A stretch of 13,495 nucleotides of DNA from Candidatus Latescibacterota bacterium (GTDB lineage Bacteria > JAAXHH01 > JABIQT01), in NCBI GenBank assembly GCA_018667995.1, contig JABIQT010000811.1, positions 1 to 13,495 on the forward strand, read 5' to 3'. Positions within the stretch are counted from its first letter, which is position 1; each line of letters begins with the position of its first letter. Made by a program: the position numbers and the translations under genes. Of the stretch, positions 6,921 through 13,495 are shown piece by piece. The notes below the pieces were generated by a model, which was given only the letters and a program-made list of their open reading frames with translations, was not told where the DNA came from and did no database searches.

Positions 6921-7742
6921 TCAGCTACAGACCTTCGTGTTAATTCGACTACGACTGTTTTGCTGATCCGTTTCCATTTCGCCCAGCGCCGCCATGAGTA
7001 AAGTTAATACAACGATGCTGGCCGTATCCGCTCGAAACCGTCGCTTGCCCATTGATACCGGTTGTACACCGGCTGCAACAGCGGCTTCGATTTCTGCAGT
7101 TTCAAATCCACCTTCTGGCCCTACGAATACCAATACACTTTCCGGTCGTATCGGCAACTCCGTTACCCAGTTTAGACCAGTGTGTATCTCCTTCTCCCAT
7201 GCGATCAAGCTGAGATCGTATTCTTTCACTTGGACAAGCGCGGTACGAAAATCCATCACGCTTTGAACAGATGTGAGACGGGACCGTAGCGATTGCTTCA
7301 TGGCACTGGATGCGATTCGTTGCCAACGTGCCGTTCTGGCGTCTGACCCGCCTGCATCAACGACCGTTCGCTCGGTCTGAACAGGTTGGACACATGTGAC
7401 ACCAAGTTCCGTCACCTTCTCTACTACATTGTCGAGACGAGGTCCCTTTAGTAGTGCAGGGGCCAAAGTGACGGCTATTGCGGGCTCTGTCGCGTCCTGC
7501 ATGCGCGAAGTGATACCAATCTTGATCTCATCTGATCCGACTTCAGCTATCACACCGTCGTAAACCCAGCCGTCGCCGTCGACAAACCTAATCACATCGC
7601 CAACCCTTTTGCGATGCGTTCGGATGAGGTGTCGTCGCTCGTCCTTATCCGTCATCAAGGCATGGCTGTCGTGAATCGTCACCGGCGGGATGTAAAAATA
7701 ACCAGACCGATTTGTACCACGATCGTGCTTGTCGGTCAACAT
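6921..7742 (-). CDS. rsmE: 16S rRNA (uracil1498-N3)-methyltransferase RsmE
   Basis: RsmE uses SAM to methylate N3 of U1498 in 16S rRNA on the assembled 30S subunit. The protein has 273 residues from the chosen start, slightly longer than the usual 240-250, with about 14 extra N-terminal residues and a short polar tail. Layout: PUA-like N-terminal domain (YFYIPP, RRHLIRTHRKRVGD at about 36-49) and a C-terminal SPOUT knot with EKVTELGVTCVQPVQTERTV (108-127), VGPEGGF (207-213) and MGKRRFRADTA (231-241), where many homologues have LGxRILRxETA. The ATG at 7742 overlaps the prmA stop by 7 nt, which suggests translational coupling; no ribosome site is visible. An in-frame upstream ATG at 7766 lies deep in prmA and was not chosen. 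Confidence 0.95.
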   Translation of the reverse strand: MLTDKHDRGTNRSGYFYIPPVTIHDSHALMTDKDERRHLIRTHRKRVGDVIRFVDGDGWVYDGVIAEVGSDEIKIGITSRMQDATEPAIAVTLAPALLKGPRLDNVVEKVTELGVTCVQPVQTERTVVDAGGSDARTARWQRIASSAMKQSLRSRLTSVQSVMDFRTALVQVKEYDLSLIAWEKEIHTGLNWVTELPIRPESVLVFVGPEGGFETAEIEAAVAAGVQPVSMGKRRFRADTASIVVLTLLMAALGEMETDQQNSRSRINTKVCS

Positions 7743-8611
7743 GGACGTGCTGTGCAGGACCACCACTCGCCGTCAGCAAGATCCTCGAAGATGGCGAATC
7801 CCTGCGCAGCAACTTCGGCGGCAACCGCCGCAGACTCCTCCCGCAGAATTCCTGACAGAATCAGAACACCATCACGTTTAAGTAAGGCATGAAACCCAGA
7901 AAGCAGACTTCGAATGGTCCGCGACTCTGTGTTGGATACAATCACATTGAACGTACCCGTCACAGAAGTGTGGTTGATGCTTCCCTCATACAGACCTATT
8001 GAATCTGCTACCTTGTTCCGTTCGACATTTTCCCGTGCAGACTCTAACGCCATGTCGTCAATCTCAAGTGCCACGACACAATCGGCACCAAGTTTCACTG
8101 CTGCTATGGCAAGAATGCCCGAGCCCGTACCCGTATCGAGCAGGCGATCACCGGTTTTCAGATTCCGTTCAAGACCCCTCAGGCATAACTGCGTAGTTTC
8201 ATGCTCTCCCGTCCCAAATGCCAGTCCCGGAACAATTTCTACGACGATCTGTCCAACCCGTTCTGCTACAGATGCCCATGGTGGGGTAATCACTATCTTG
8301 CCTGTCACGCGAACCGGCTTGAAATTCGCTTGCCAGCTCGTCCAATCACTGATGGGAACAGATCGTACGATCGGATCACAGGTCCCTGTTGCCAGCCCGA
8401 GCTTACACATTTCGTCCCAAAGCGTACGTAGTCGGTGCAACTTGTCCTGTATTCGTTCTCCTGCCGGTATATAACCTGAAACGTTATTGCGTAGACCCGT
8501 ACCGGCATCTGTCACAACACCGTTGCTGCCTAGCTCACATAGCATGTTGGACACGGCCTCTTCCGTCTCCTGGGTTACCGGTACAGTGATCTCAACCCAT
8601 TCGGTTATCAT
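7736..8611 (-). CDS. prmA: Ribosomal protein L11 methyltransferase PrmA
   Basis: PrmA methylates ribosomal protein uL11 using SAM. The product has 291 residues, normal for the family. The N-terminal part is the substrate-recognition domain, with the DWTSWQANFKPVRV linker (89-102). The Rossmann methyltransferase domain has AFGTGEHETT (131-140, the PrmA GTGxHxTT signature), LLDTGTGSGILAIAA (157-171, the SAM-binding glycine loop) and ALEIDDMALESARENVERN (181-199). The usual NILA motif after the fourth strand appears as NTES (227-230): the Asn is kept and the hydrophobic residues are lost. LSGIL (252-256) and GEWW near the end also match. It lies 63 nt after dnaJ and overlaps rsmE by 7 nt. The dnaJ-prmA-rsmE order is common in Bacillus-type operons. 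Confidence 0.95.
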   Translation of the reverse strand: MITEWVEITVPVTQETEEAVSNMLCELGSNGVVTDAGTGLRNNVSGYIPAGERIQDKLHRLRTLWDEMCKLGLATGTCDPIVRSVPISDWTSWQANFKPVRVTGKIVITPPWASVAERVGQIVVEIVPGLAFGTGEHETTQLCLRGLERNLKTGDRLLDTGTGSGILAIAAVKLGADCVVALEIDDMALESARENVERNKVADSIGLYEGSINHTSVTGTFNVIVSNTESRTIRSLLSGFHALLKRDGVLILSGILREESAAVAAEVAAQGFAIFEDLADGEWWSCTARPC

Positions 8612-8674
8612 AGAAACCAGCCTGTCTCGTCATTCGCTGCCATTGCTCACAGAGCCATTCACCAAGGTTGCAGG

Positions 8675-9832
8675 CTATTCAAGCATCTCTTTCAAACGTG
8701 CGAAAAACCCCTTGTCATGGTCCGGCGCTTTGCCACCGCCCAACTCAGACAGGTCTCGAAATAACTGTTTCTCTTTGTTGTCCAGTTTAGTCGGAGTCCA
8801 GACATGGATTTTCACCAGTTGGTCGCCATTTCCATATCCATTAAGGTGAGGGATACCTTCTCCCTTGAGTCGAAACACCTTGCCAGACTGCGTTCCTTCG
8901 GGAATCTGCAAACTGACCCTTCCAGATAGGGTCGGTACTTCAACTGCTGCACCCAATGCTGCCTGGCTGAAGCTGATGGGAAGCTCGTACACAACGTCAT
9001 CGTCAACGCGGTCGAAATGTTCGTGCTCCTGCTCTTCGATAAGAACGATAACGTCACCGTTGGGACCACCACGCGGTCCGAGATTTCCCTGCCCTCTGAG
9101 CGTCATGTAATTGCCGTTAGAGGCCCCGGCAGGGATATCCACATTGACGGTTACCGTCTTCTGTTCTCTCCCCTCGCCCTGACATGTTTTGCAGGGCTGA
9201 TCAATCACAGTGCCCTCTCCTCTGCAGGTGGAGCACGCCGTAACGTTGACCACTGATCCGAAGAAGGACTGAGATACTTGTCGTACTTCGCCAGTACCGC
9301 GGCATCCAGGGCATGTTTTTGAAGTATTGCCGCCCTCTGCGCCTGTCCCGCGACAAGTATCACAAGCTTCCAGGCGCTTCAGGCGAATCGTCTTCTTGAC
9401 GCCCTTCGCTATTTCCTCAAGCTTTAGAGGAAGCTTGACTTGAAGGTCTGCCCCTCGCTGTGGTCCAGCGCGTCGTCTGCCGCGGCCGCCGCCACCAAAG
9501 AGATCCCCAAATATCCCGCCGCCACCGAACACGTTTCCGAGGACATCCTCAAAATCAGAGGCGTGCGTGAAATTATCCCACTGAAAACCACCAGAACCGA
9601 AGTCGTTTGAGACGCCCTGATGTCCAAACCGGTCATACCGGGCCCGCTTATCGTTATCGCTTAGAACTTCGTAAGCTTCAGCAGCTTCCTTGAAATTCTC
9701 TTCAGCTTCCGCGTCATCCGGGTTTCTGTCTGGGTGAAACTGTAGTGCAAGTTTCCGGTAGGCCTTTTTGATCGCATCGTCAGATGTGGAGCGATCAACA
9801 CCCAGTACTTCGTAATAGTCACGTTTGGCCAT
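8675..9832 (-). CDS. dnaJ: Chaperone DnaJ (Hsp40)
   Basis: DnaJ delivers unfolded clients to DnaK and stimulates its ATPase. The 385-residue product is a full type I DnaJ. The J domain (1-70) has HPD at 33-35. A Gly/Phe-rich region (about 73-118) includes [15 protein letters not shown]. The zinc-binding region has all four CxxCxGxG repeats (157-164, 174-181, 200-207, 214-221). The C-terminal client-binding domains follow, including [18 protein letters not shown], and the protein ends in an acidic KEMLE tail. All key residues are present. The ATG at 9832 is 28 nt after the dnaK stop and the Shine-Dalgarno match is modest. Cotranscription with dnaK is very likely. Confidence 0.99.
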   Translation of the reverse strand: MAKRDYYEVLGVDRSTSDDAIKKAYRKLALQFHPDRNPDDAEAEENFKEAAEAYEVLSDNDKRARYDRFGHQGVSNDFGSGGFQWDNFTHASDFEDVLGNVFGGGGIFGDLFGGGGRGRRRAGPQRGADLQVKLPLKLEEIAKGVKKTIRLKRLEACDTCRGTGAEGGNTSKTCPGCRGTGEVRQVSQSFFGSVVNVTACSTCRGEGTVIDQPCKTCQGEGREQKTVTVNVDIPAGASNGNYMTLRGQGNLGPRGGPNGDVIVLIEEQEHEHFDRVDDDVVYELPISFSQAALGAAVEVPTLSGRVSLQIPEGTQSGKVFRLKGEGIPHLNGYGNGDQLVKIHVWTPTKLDNKEKQLFRDLSELGGGKAPDHDKGFFARLKEMLE

Positions 9833-9860
9833 AATGATGAATGTTCCCCAGGGGCCTGAT

Positions 9861-11798
9861 TTAGTTTACGACTTCGTAGTCCGCATCGAGAGGGCCGTCA
9901 TCCTTTTTCTTGTTTCCATCCTGCTGCCCATCCGCCGAGCCACCATCAGAGTCATCAGGGCCCGGACCTTCGGGGCCTCCCTGTTGCGTTTGTTCAGCTG
10001 CAGCCTGCTGATAAAGGGCCTCGGCCATCTTGTGTGAAGCTTCTGTCAGTGATTCCACAGCTGCTTGTACAGGTGCGATGTCTGTTCCCTGTAGGGCAGA
10101 TTTGAGTTTTTCGAGCTCAGCTTTGATCTTATCTTTTTCATCGTCGTCGATCTTGTCACCGATCTCCTCAAGCGATTTCTCTGTAGAGTAAACCAGCTGA
10201 TCGGCTTGATTCCTGACGTCGACTTCTTCTCGTTTCTGCTTGTCCTCATCAGCGTGCGCCTCGGCATCCCTGACCATAGCGTCTATTTCCTGCTCCGACA
10301 GGCCGCTTGAAGATTCAATCCGGATCTTCTGTTCCTTGCCAGTAGCCAAGTCTTTTGCGGAGACGTGAACGATACCGTTTGCATCGATATCAAATCCGAC
10401 TTCAATCTGCGGTATGCCCCTTGGGGCTGATGGAATGCCAACCAAGTCAAAATTACCGAGCGTACGGTTGTGTGTAGCGATTTCGCGCTCGCCCTGCAGC
10501 ACATGAACGCTTACAGCGGTTTGATTGTCGGCCGCCGTTGAGAACACCTGGCTTTTCTTTGTGGGTATGGTGGTGTTTTTGTCGATGAGCTTGGTAAAGA
10601 CACCTCCCAGGGTCTCGATTCCCAGGGAGAGTGGCGTGACATCGAGCAGGAGCACATCCTTGACGTCTCCTGCCAATACAGCGCCCTGGATGGCGGCGCC
10701 GATGGCCACTACCTCGTCGGGGTTGACACCCTTGTTCGGATCCTTGCCGAAGAGTTCGCCAACTCTCTCCTGTACCTTTGGCATACGGGTCGATCCGCCT
10801 ACCAGGACCACCTCGTCGACCTCGGAGGGCGATAATCCCGCATCGCTCAACGCTTGCTGGCAGGGGCCGGCTGTTCGCTCTACCAGATCGGCCACCAGCT
10901 GTTCGAGTTTGGCACGTGTCAGCGTGCGGTTGAGATGCTTAGGGCCAGTGGCATCAGCCGTGATAAATGGAAGGGCGATCTCTGTCTGTCCCGCGGACGA
11001 GAGCTCACACTTGGCTTTCTCCGCAGCGTCTTTCAATCGTTGCAGGGCCATGGCGTCATTTCTCAGATCGATGCCGGCCTCTTCTTTGAACTCTTCGGCC
11101 AGCCAGTCCACGACCTCGTGGTCGAAATCGTCACCACCCAGATGGGTGTCACCATTGGTGGCCAGCACCTCAAAGACACCGTCTCCGATTTCAAGGATGG
11201 AGATATCAAAGGTTCCACCGCCCAGATCGAATACGGCGATCTTCTCATTGGCTTTCTTATCGAGTCCGTAGGCCAGCGACGCGGCCGTGGGCTCGTTGAT
11301 GATGCGTTTGACTTCCAATCCCGCGATCCGTCCGGCATCCTTGGTGGCCTGCCGCTGGCTGTCGTTGAAATAGGCAGGTACGGTGATCACCGCTTCGGTG
11401 ACTTCTTCACCAAGATAATCCTCAGCGGTCTTTTTCATCTTCTGAAGGACGGCTGCAGAGATCTCAGGTGGTGTGTAGGATTTATCGGCTATCTGCACCG
11501 ATGCCAAGCCGCCTGCGCCCGATACGACCTTGTACGGTACCAGCTGCATCTCATGAGCAACCTCCTCATGCCGCCTGCCGACGAAACGTTTTATAGAATA
11601 AACAGTGGATTCAGGATTGGTGACGGCTTGCCGCTTGGCGACCGTACCCACAAGCCGTTCGCCGTCCTTGGCGAAGCCCACCACCGATGGCGTTGTCCTG
11701 CCGCCTTCCGCATTGGGAATCACGACGGGCTCTCCACCCTCCACCACTGCCACACACGAATTAGTCGTCCCCAAATCAATGCCAATAATCTTGCCCAT
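9861..11798 (-). CDS. dnaK: Chaperone DnaK (Hsp70)
   Basis: DnaK is the ATP-driven Hsp70 that binds and refolds unfolded proteins in the cytoplasm with DnaJ and GrpE. The 645-residue product is full length. Visible features: the phosphate loop [14 protein letters not shown] (5-18), [22 protein letters not shown], the [13 protein letters not shown] phosphate-2 segment (near 190-202), [14 protein letters not shown], the hydrophobic interdomain linker [15 protein letters not shown] (about 385-400), the beta substrate-binding domain and the helical lid. The tail (about 595-645) is rich in Gln, Gly, Asp and Lys and ends DADYEVVN, a variant of the EEVD-like bacterial tail. The ATG at 11798 has GGAGGAA about 12 nt upstream, a strong but slightly distant ribosome site. 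It lies 69 nt after grpE. Confidence 0.99.
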   Translation of the reverse strand: MGKIIGIDLGTTNSCVAVVEGGEPVVIPNAEGGRTTPSVVGFAKDGERLVGTVAKRQAVTNPESTVYSIKRFVGRRHEEVAHEMQLVPYKVVSGAGGLASVQIADKSYTPPEISAAVLQKMKKTAEDYLGEEVTEAVITVPAYFNDSQRQATKDAGRIAGLEVKRIINEPTAASLAYGLDKKANEKIAVFDLGGGTFDISILEIGDGVFEVLATNGDTHLGGDDFDHEVVDWLAEEFKEEAGIDLRNDAMALQRLKDAAEKAKCELSSAGQTEIALPFITADATGPKHLNRTLTRAKLEQLVADLVERTAGPCQQALSDAGLSPSEVDEVVLVGGSTRMPKVQERVGELFGKDPNKGVNPDEVVAIGAAIQGAVLAGDVKDVLLLDVTPLSLGIETLGGVFTKLIDKNTTIPTKKSQVFSTAADNQTAVSVHVLQGEREIATHNRTLGNFDLVGIPSAPRGIPQIEVGFDIDANGIVHVSAKDLATGKEQKIRIESSSGLSEQEIDAMVRDAEAHADEDKQKREEVDVRNQADQLVYSTEKSLEEIGDKIDDDEKDKIKAELEKLKSALQGTDIAPVQAAVESLTEASHKMAEALYQQAAAEQTQQGGPEGPGPDDSDGGSADGQQDGNKKKDDGPLDADYEVVN

Positions 11799-11867
11799 AG
11801 TTTTGATCTTCCTCCGAGGATTTCAATTTCTATTACTGAGTCAAATGCTCTGATTGCAGCGAAGGGG

Positions 11868-12497
11868 CTATTTTGAGACTACAACTTTTGCGGGCCGGAG
11901 GATCTTGTCGTTCAAGCGATACCCCTTTTCTACTTCATCCAGAATCGTTTCTTCGGGCGTATCGTCTTTATCCACGGCCATGATGGCCTCGTGCATGGTT
12001 GGATCAAAGGGTTGCCCCAGGGATTCCAAAACCTCTAATCCTTCTTTTTCGAGTGTTTCAAGCAATTGCTGGTGAATCATCACGATTCCCTGCGCAAAGG
12101 ACTTCGTTTCATCGGACGACTGAGGCGCCTGGAGTGCTCTCTCGATATTATCCAGCGTTGGTAGCAACCGGGAAATGACAGATTCGCCCGCATTTTTTAC
12201 CAGGAGGCCAATCTCACGGCTCGTACGTTTTTTATAATTGTCAAATTCCGCGGCCAGTCGCATCAGTCTATCCTGCGACACCTGCAACTCTTCCTCCGCC
12301 ACGGCTAGACCATCCAACTCACCATCTTCTTCTCTGTCCGTCTCGCCAGTCCCGGATTCTTCCAGAGATTCACCCGAGTCTTCACCGTCTTCATTGAGCG
12401 CGGTATCGATCGGTTCTGTTTCCGCATCACTTTCGGCGGCCTCTACCTTTTCCGTCTCGTCCAGAGCATCGTCCTCAGCCAAGTTTTCTTTCTGCAT
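11868..12497 (-). CDS. grpE: Nucleotide exchange factor GrpE
   Basis: GrpE releases ADP from DnaK and acts as a dimer and thermosensor. The product from ATG 12497 has 209 residues. The first 75 or so are very acidic and presumably disordered. A long helix follows (AEEELQVSQDRLMRLAAEFDNYKKRTSRE, the family FxNYxKRxxxE motif), then the C-terminal beta domain GQPFDPTMHEAIMAV to GYRLNDKILRPAKVVVSK. A GTG at 12521 would add eight residues, but the GGGAGG at 12509-12514 lies inside that extension and serves ATG 12497 with an 11-nt spacer, so the shorter form is preferred. It is 253 nt downstream of hrcA, the largest gap in the window, and 69 nt upstream of dnaK. Confidence 0.97.
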   Translation of the reverse strand: MQKENLAEDDALDETEKVEAAESDAETEPIDTALNEDGEDSGESLEESGTGETDREEDGELDGLAVAEEELQVSQDRLMRLAAEFDNYKKRTSREIGLLVKNAGESVISRLLPTLDNIERALQAPQSSDETKSFAQGIVMIHQQLLETLEKEGLEVLESLGQPFDPTMHEAIMAVDKDDTPEETILDEVEKGYRLNDKILRPAKVVVSK

Positions 12498-12568
12498 GAA
12501 TCCGGCGACCTCCCATATCACACAACCTATCCAAGCCGTCCGACTTCAATAGGTCAATTTCGTAACAA

Positions 12569-12619
12569 AGCGCCTATCCGGTCTCGCGCCAAACAATCGG
12601 CAGAACTGGTATAGGCGCT
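12569..12619 (-). repeat. Inverted repeat with 9-bp arms upstream of grpE
   Basis: The plus-strand arms AGCGCCTAT (12569-12577) and ATAGGCGCT (12611-12619) are perfectly complementary around 33 nt. In the minus-strand RNA the loop can hold a second small hairpin (GCCGA, TTGT, TTGGC). Arm centres are 42 bp apart, about four helical turns. It could be a bipartite operator or a structured leader ending about 70 nt before the grpE start. Function is inference only. Confidence 0.5.
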
Positions 12620-12633
12620 CACTTCATCAAGCA

Positions 12634-12667
12634 CTTATACGTATAGGGCAAGCTGCGTCAGCCACAA
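12634..12667 (-). promoter_or_regulatory. Possible promoter upstream of grpE-dnaK-dnaJ
   Basis: On the minus strand TTGTGG (12667-12662) and TATACG (12645-12640) are separated by 16 nt. In a second register CTGACG (12661-12656) and TATAAG (12639-12634) are also 16 nt apart. Both are moderate matches to a sigma-70 promoter. The -10 region overlaps a TATACGTATA palindrome. The call is weak and rests on motif matching and on position in the largest gap. Confidence 0.25.
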
Positions 12668-12730
12668 AAATCGCTCACGCCATTTGAACCGAAATGGAAT
12701 CTATGCGTTCCGGATCAGCTTGCGTACAGC

Positions 12731-12756
12731 TCGTGACGAGATACCTCGCGTCACGA
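12731..12756 (-). other. Hairpin spanning the hrcA stop codon
   Basis: TCGTGACG and CGTCACGA form an 8-bp stem in the minus-strand RNA, with an inner AG/CT pair and a GTAT loop. The hrcA TGA stop lies inside the 5' arm. No T-run follows directly, so this is not a standard terminator; it may mark the hrcA 3' end or partly attenuate read-through. Confidence 0.45.
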
Positions 12757-13495
12757 CCACATGGTACTGATGCGTCGTGCGGTATAACCCACAACACCCA
12801 TGAGTCTGGAGTAAGGCATGCGCGTTGGGCCGATTACACCAATGATACCGGAAATATCGCCCAGAGTATACGTGGATGTCACCACGCTACACACGTGCAT
12901 CTCGTTGTGGTAGTGCTCGTGGCCAATGGTCACTGCCACATTGTTCTGATGATCTCTCTTGTATAGCCAGTTAGCCACCGTCTGCCTGTGCTCTACAAAA
13001 TCCAGCAAACGGGAAAGCTTCAAATGATCTGTGAACTCTGGTTGAGAGACGATATGCGTCGTCCCACCAGTGTGGACTTGTTCATTCTCTTCGAAGTCAC
13101 AAAGGTATTCGCTGTATTGAATGAAAAGCTGTAATACATTCGGATCAGCATCGGCAGCGTCCTTCAACCGCTCATCCATCTGTTTCTTAATGTCCAAAAG
13201 CGAGCAACCACTGAGTCTTTCGTTGAGGACTCGGCAGGTGTGCTCCAGAGCGCGCGCTGGTATATCGGAATCCAATTCCGCTACGATGTTGCGGACGAGG
13301 CCCGATGATATCATGAGCACAAGTAATACTTTCCGCGGCGCAACTTGGACCAATTCGAGTTTTTCGAACACCCCTTCATACAACCTGGGAGTGAGGGCGA
13401 CGCCCAATTCGTGGCATACCATGCCAAGTACATGGGACGTTTGGGCGAGGACTTCCTGGATACTCTTCCAGTTTCCCCGCATCTCCTTATCGATG
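12751..13495 (-). CDS. hrcA: Heat-inducible transcription repressor HrcA (N-terminus outside the window)
   Basis: HrcA represses class I heat-shock genes by binding CIRCE operators and is kept active by GroEL. About 247 C-terminal residues are visible, from IDKEMRGNW at the window edge. The family is usually near 340 residues, so roughly 95-100 are missing, including the winged-helix DNA-binding domain. The visible part contains the VLAQTSHVLGMVCHELGVALTP segment, the GAF-like dimerisation domain (VQVAPRKVLLVLMISSGLVRN) and the signature IGPTRMPYSRLMGVVGYTARRIS near the C-terminus. The in-frame ATG at 13482 is internal and not the real start, because family similarity continues upstream of it to the edge. 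The gene heads the grpE-dnaK-dnaJ cluster, the usual arrangement. Any CIRCE would be expected upstream of hrcA, outside this window. Confidence 0.95.
   Translation of the reverse strand, partial: IDKEMRGNWKSIQEVLAQTSHVLGMVCHELGVALTPRLYEGVFEKLELVQVAPRKVLLVLMISSGLVRNIVAELDSDIPARALEHTCRVLNERLSGCSLLDIKKQMDERLKDAADADPNVLQLFIQYSEYLCDFEENEQVHTGGTTHIVSQPEFTDHLKLSRLLDFVEHRQTVANWLYKRDHQNNVAVTIGHEHYHNEMHVCSVVTSTYTLGDISGIIGVIGPTRMPYSRLMGVVGYTARRISTMWS

Larger units (their letters stand above)
12498..12750 (-). other. 253-nt intergenic region between hrcA and grpE
   Basis: This is the largest non-coding stretch and the likely site of any internal heat-shock promoter. It holds an inverted repeat with 9-bp arms (12569-12619), a TATACGTATA palindrome (12636-12645), a short CCATTT/AAATGG hairpin (12680-12697) and part of a hairpin across the hrcA stop. 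No CIRCE element (TTAGCACTC-N9-GAGTGCTAA) is present in this gap on either strand. Confidence 0.6.

Noticed and set aside
8619-8676. AGCCTG/CAGGCT inverted repeat in the dnaJ-prmA gap
   Set aside because: The arms are only 6 bp with a 46-nt loop and no T-run, so it is too weak to call a terminator.
10525-11876. Long plus-strand open frames opposite dnaK (248 and 340 codons)
   Set aside because: They lie fully antisense to a strongly conserved dnaK and have low-complexity, Ser/Arg-rich or otherwise unrecognisable translations, typical of shadow frames opposite a highly conserved gene.
12620-12640. Possible sigma-32 type promoter (CTTGATG followed by CCTATACC)
   Set aside because: The spacing between the two parts is about 9-10 nt, too short for the sigma-32 consensus, and the -10 match is poor.

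Overview
The window is a bacterial housekeeping segment. Thirteen recognisable genes all lie on the minus strand, so transcription runs from the right end of the window to the left. Base composition looks balanced (around half G+C by eye, not computed). No phage, IS, CRISPR, tRNA or rRNA sequence was seen. Gene content and order recall the hrcA-grpE-dnaK-dnaJ-prmA-rsmE-(...)-rpsU-yqeY arrangement of Bacillus, joined to an rpsU-...-dnaG (macromolecular synthesis) arrangement. The long acidic, Gly/Gln-rich DnaK tail, the hinT and cvpA-mutS2 insertions and the mix of GTG and TTG starts would fit an uncultured FCB-type or Gemmatimonadota-like lineage. That placement is a low-confidence inference, and phylum cannot be settled from the sequence alone.

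In transcription order there are three blocks. (1) Heat-shock block, about 13495 to 8675: hrcA (N-terminus outside the window), a 253-nt gap with inverted repeats, then grpE, dnaK and dnaJ. (2) Translation and small-protein block, 8611 to 5777: prmA (L11 methyltransferase), rsmE (16S rRNA m3U methyltransferase, overlapping prmA by 7 nt), a HIT-family nucleotide hydrolase, rpsU (bS21), a strong hairpin, and yqeY (GatB/YqeY domain). (3) Membrane, quality-control and replication block, 5745 to 1: cvpA, mutS2, a class I/II aminotransferase, a thioredoxin/peroxiredoxin-like protein, a 168-nt gap, and the N-terminal third of dnaG primase running off the left edge.

Most intergenic gaps are 26 to 69 nt, so large parts could be cotranscribed. 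The two larger gaps (grpE/hrcA and dnaG/trx-like) are the natural places for internal promoters. The joint theme is protein folding (HrcA-regulated DnaK machine), ribosome maturation (PrmA, RsmE, bS21), stalled-ribosome or recombination control (MutS2) and initiation of replication (DnaG).

I did not find a convincing new system. The observations most worth a second look are an aminotransferase whose conserved cofactor-contacting Asp and Tyr appear replaced by Asn and Met; its placement with a redox protein between mutS2 and dnaG; an 18-bp hairpin between rpsU and yqeY; and structured DNA ahead of grpE.
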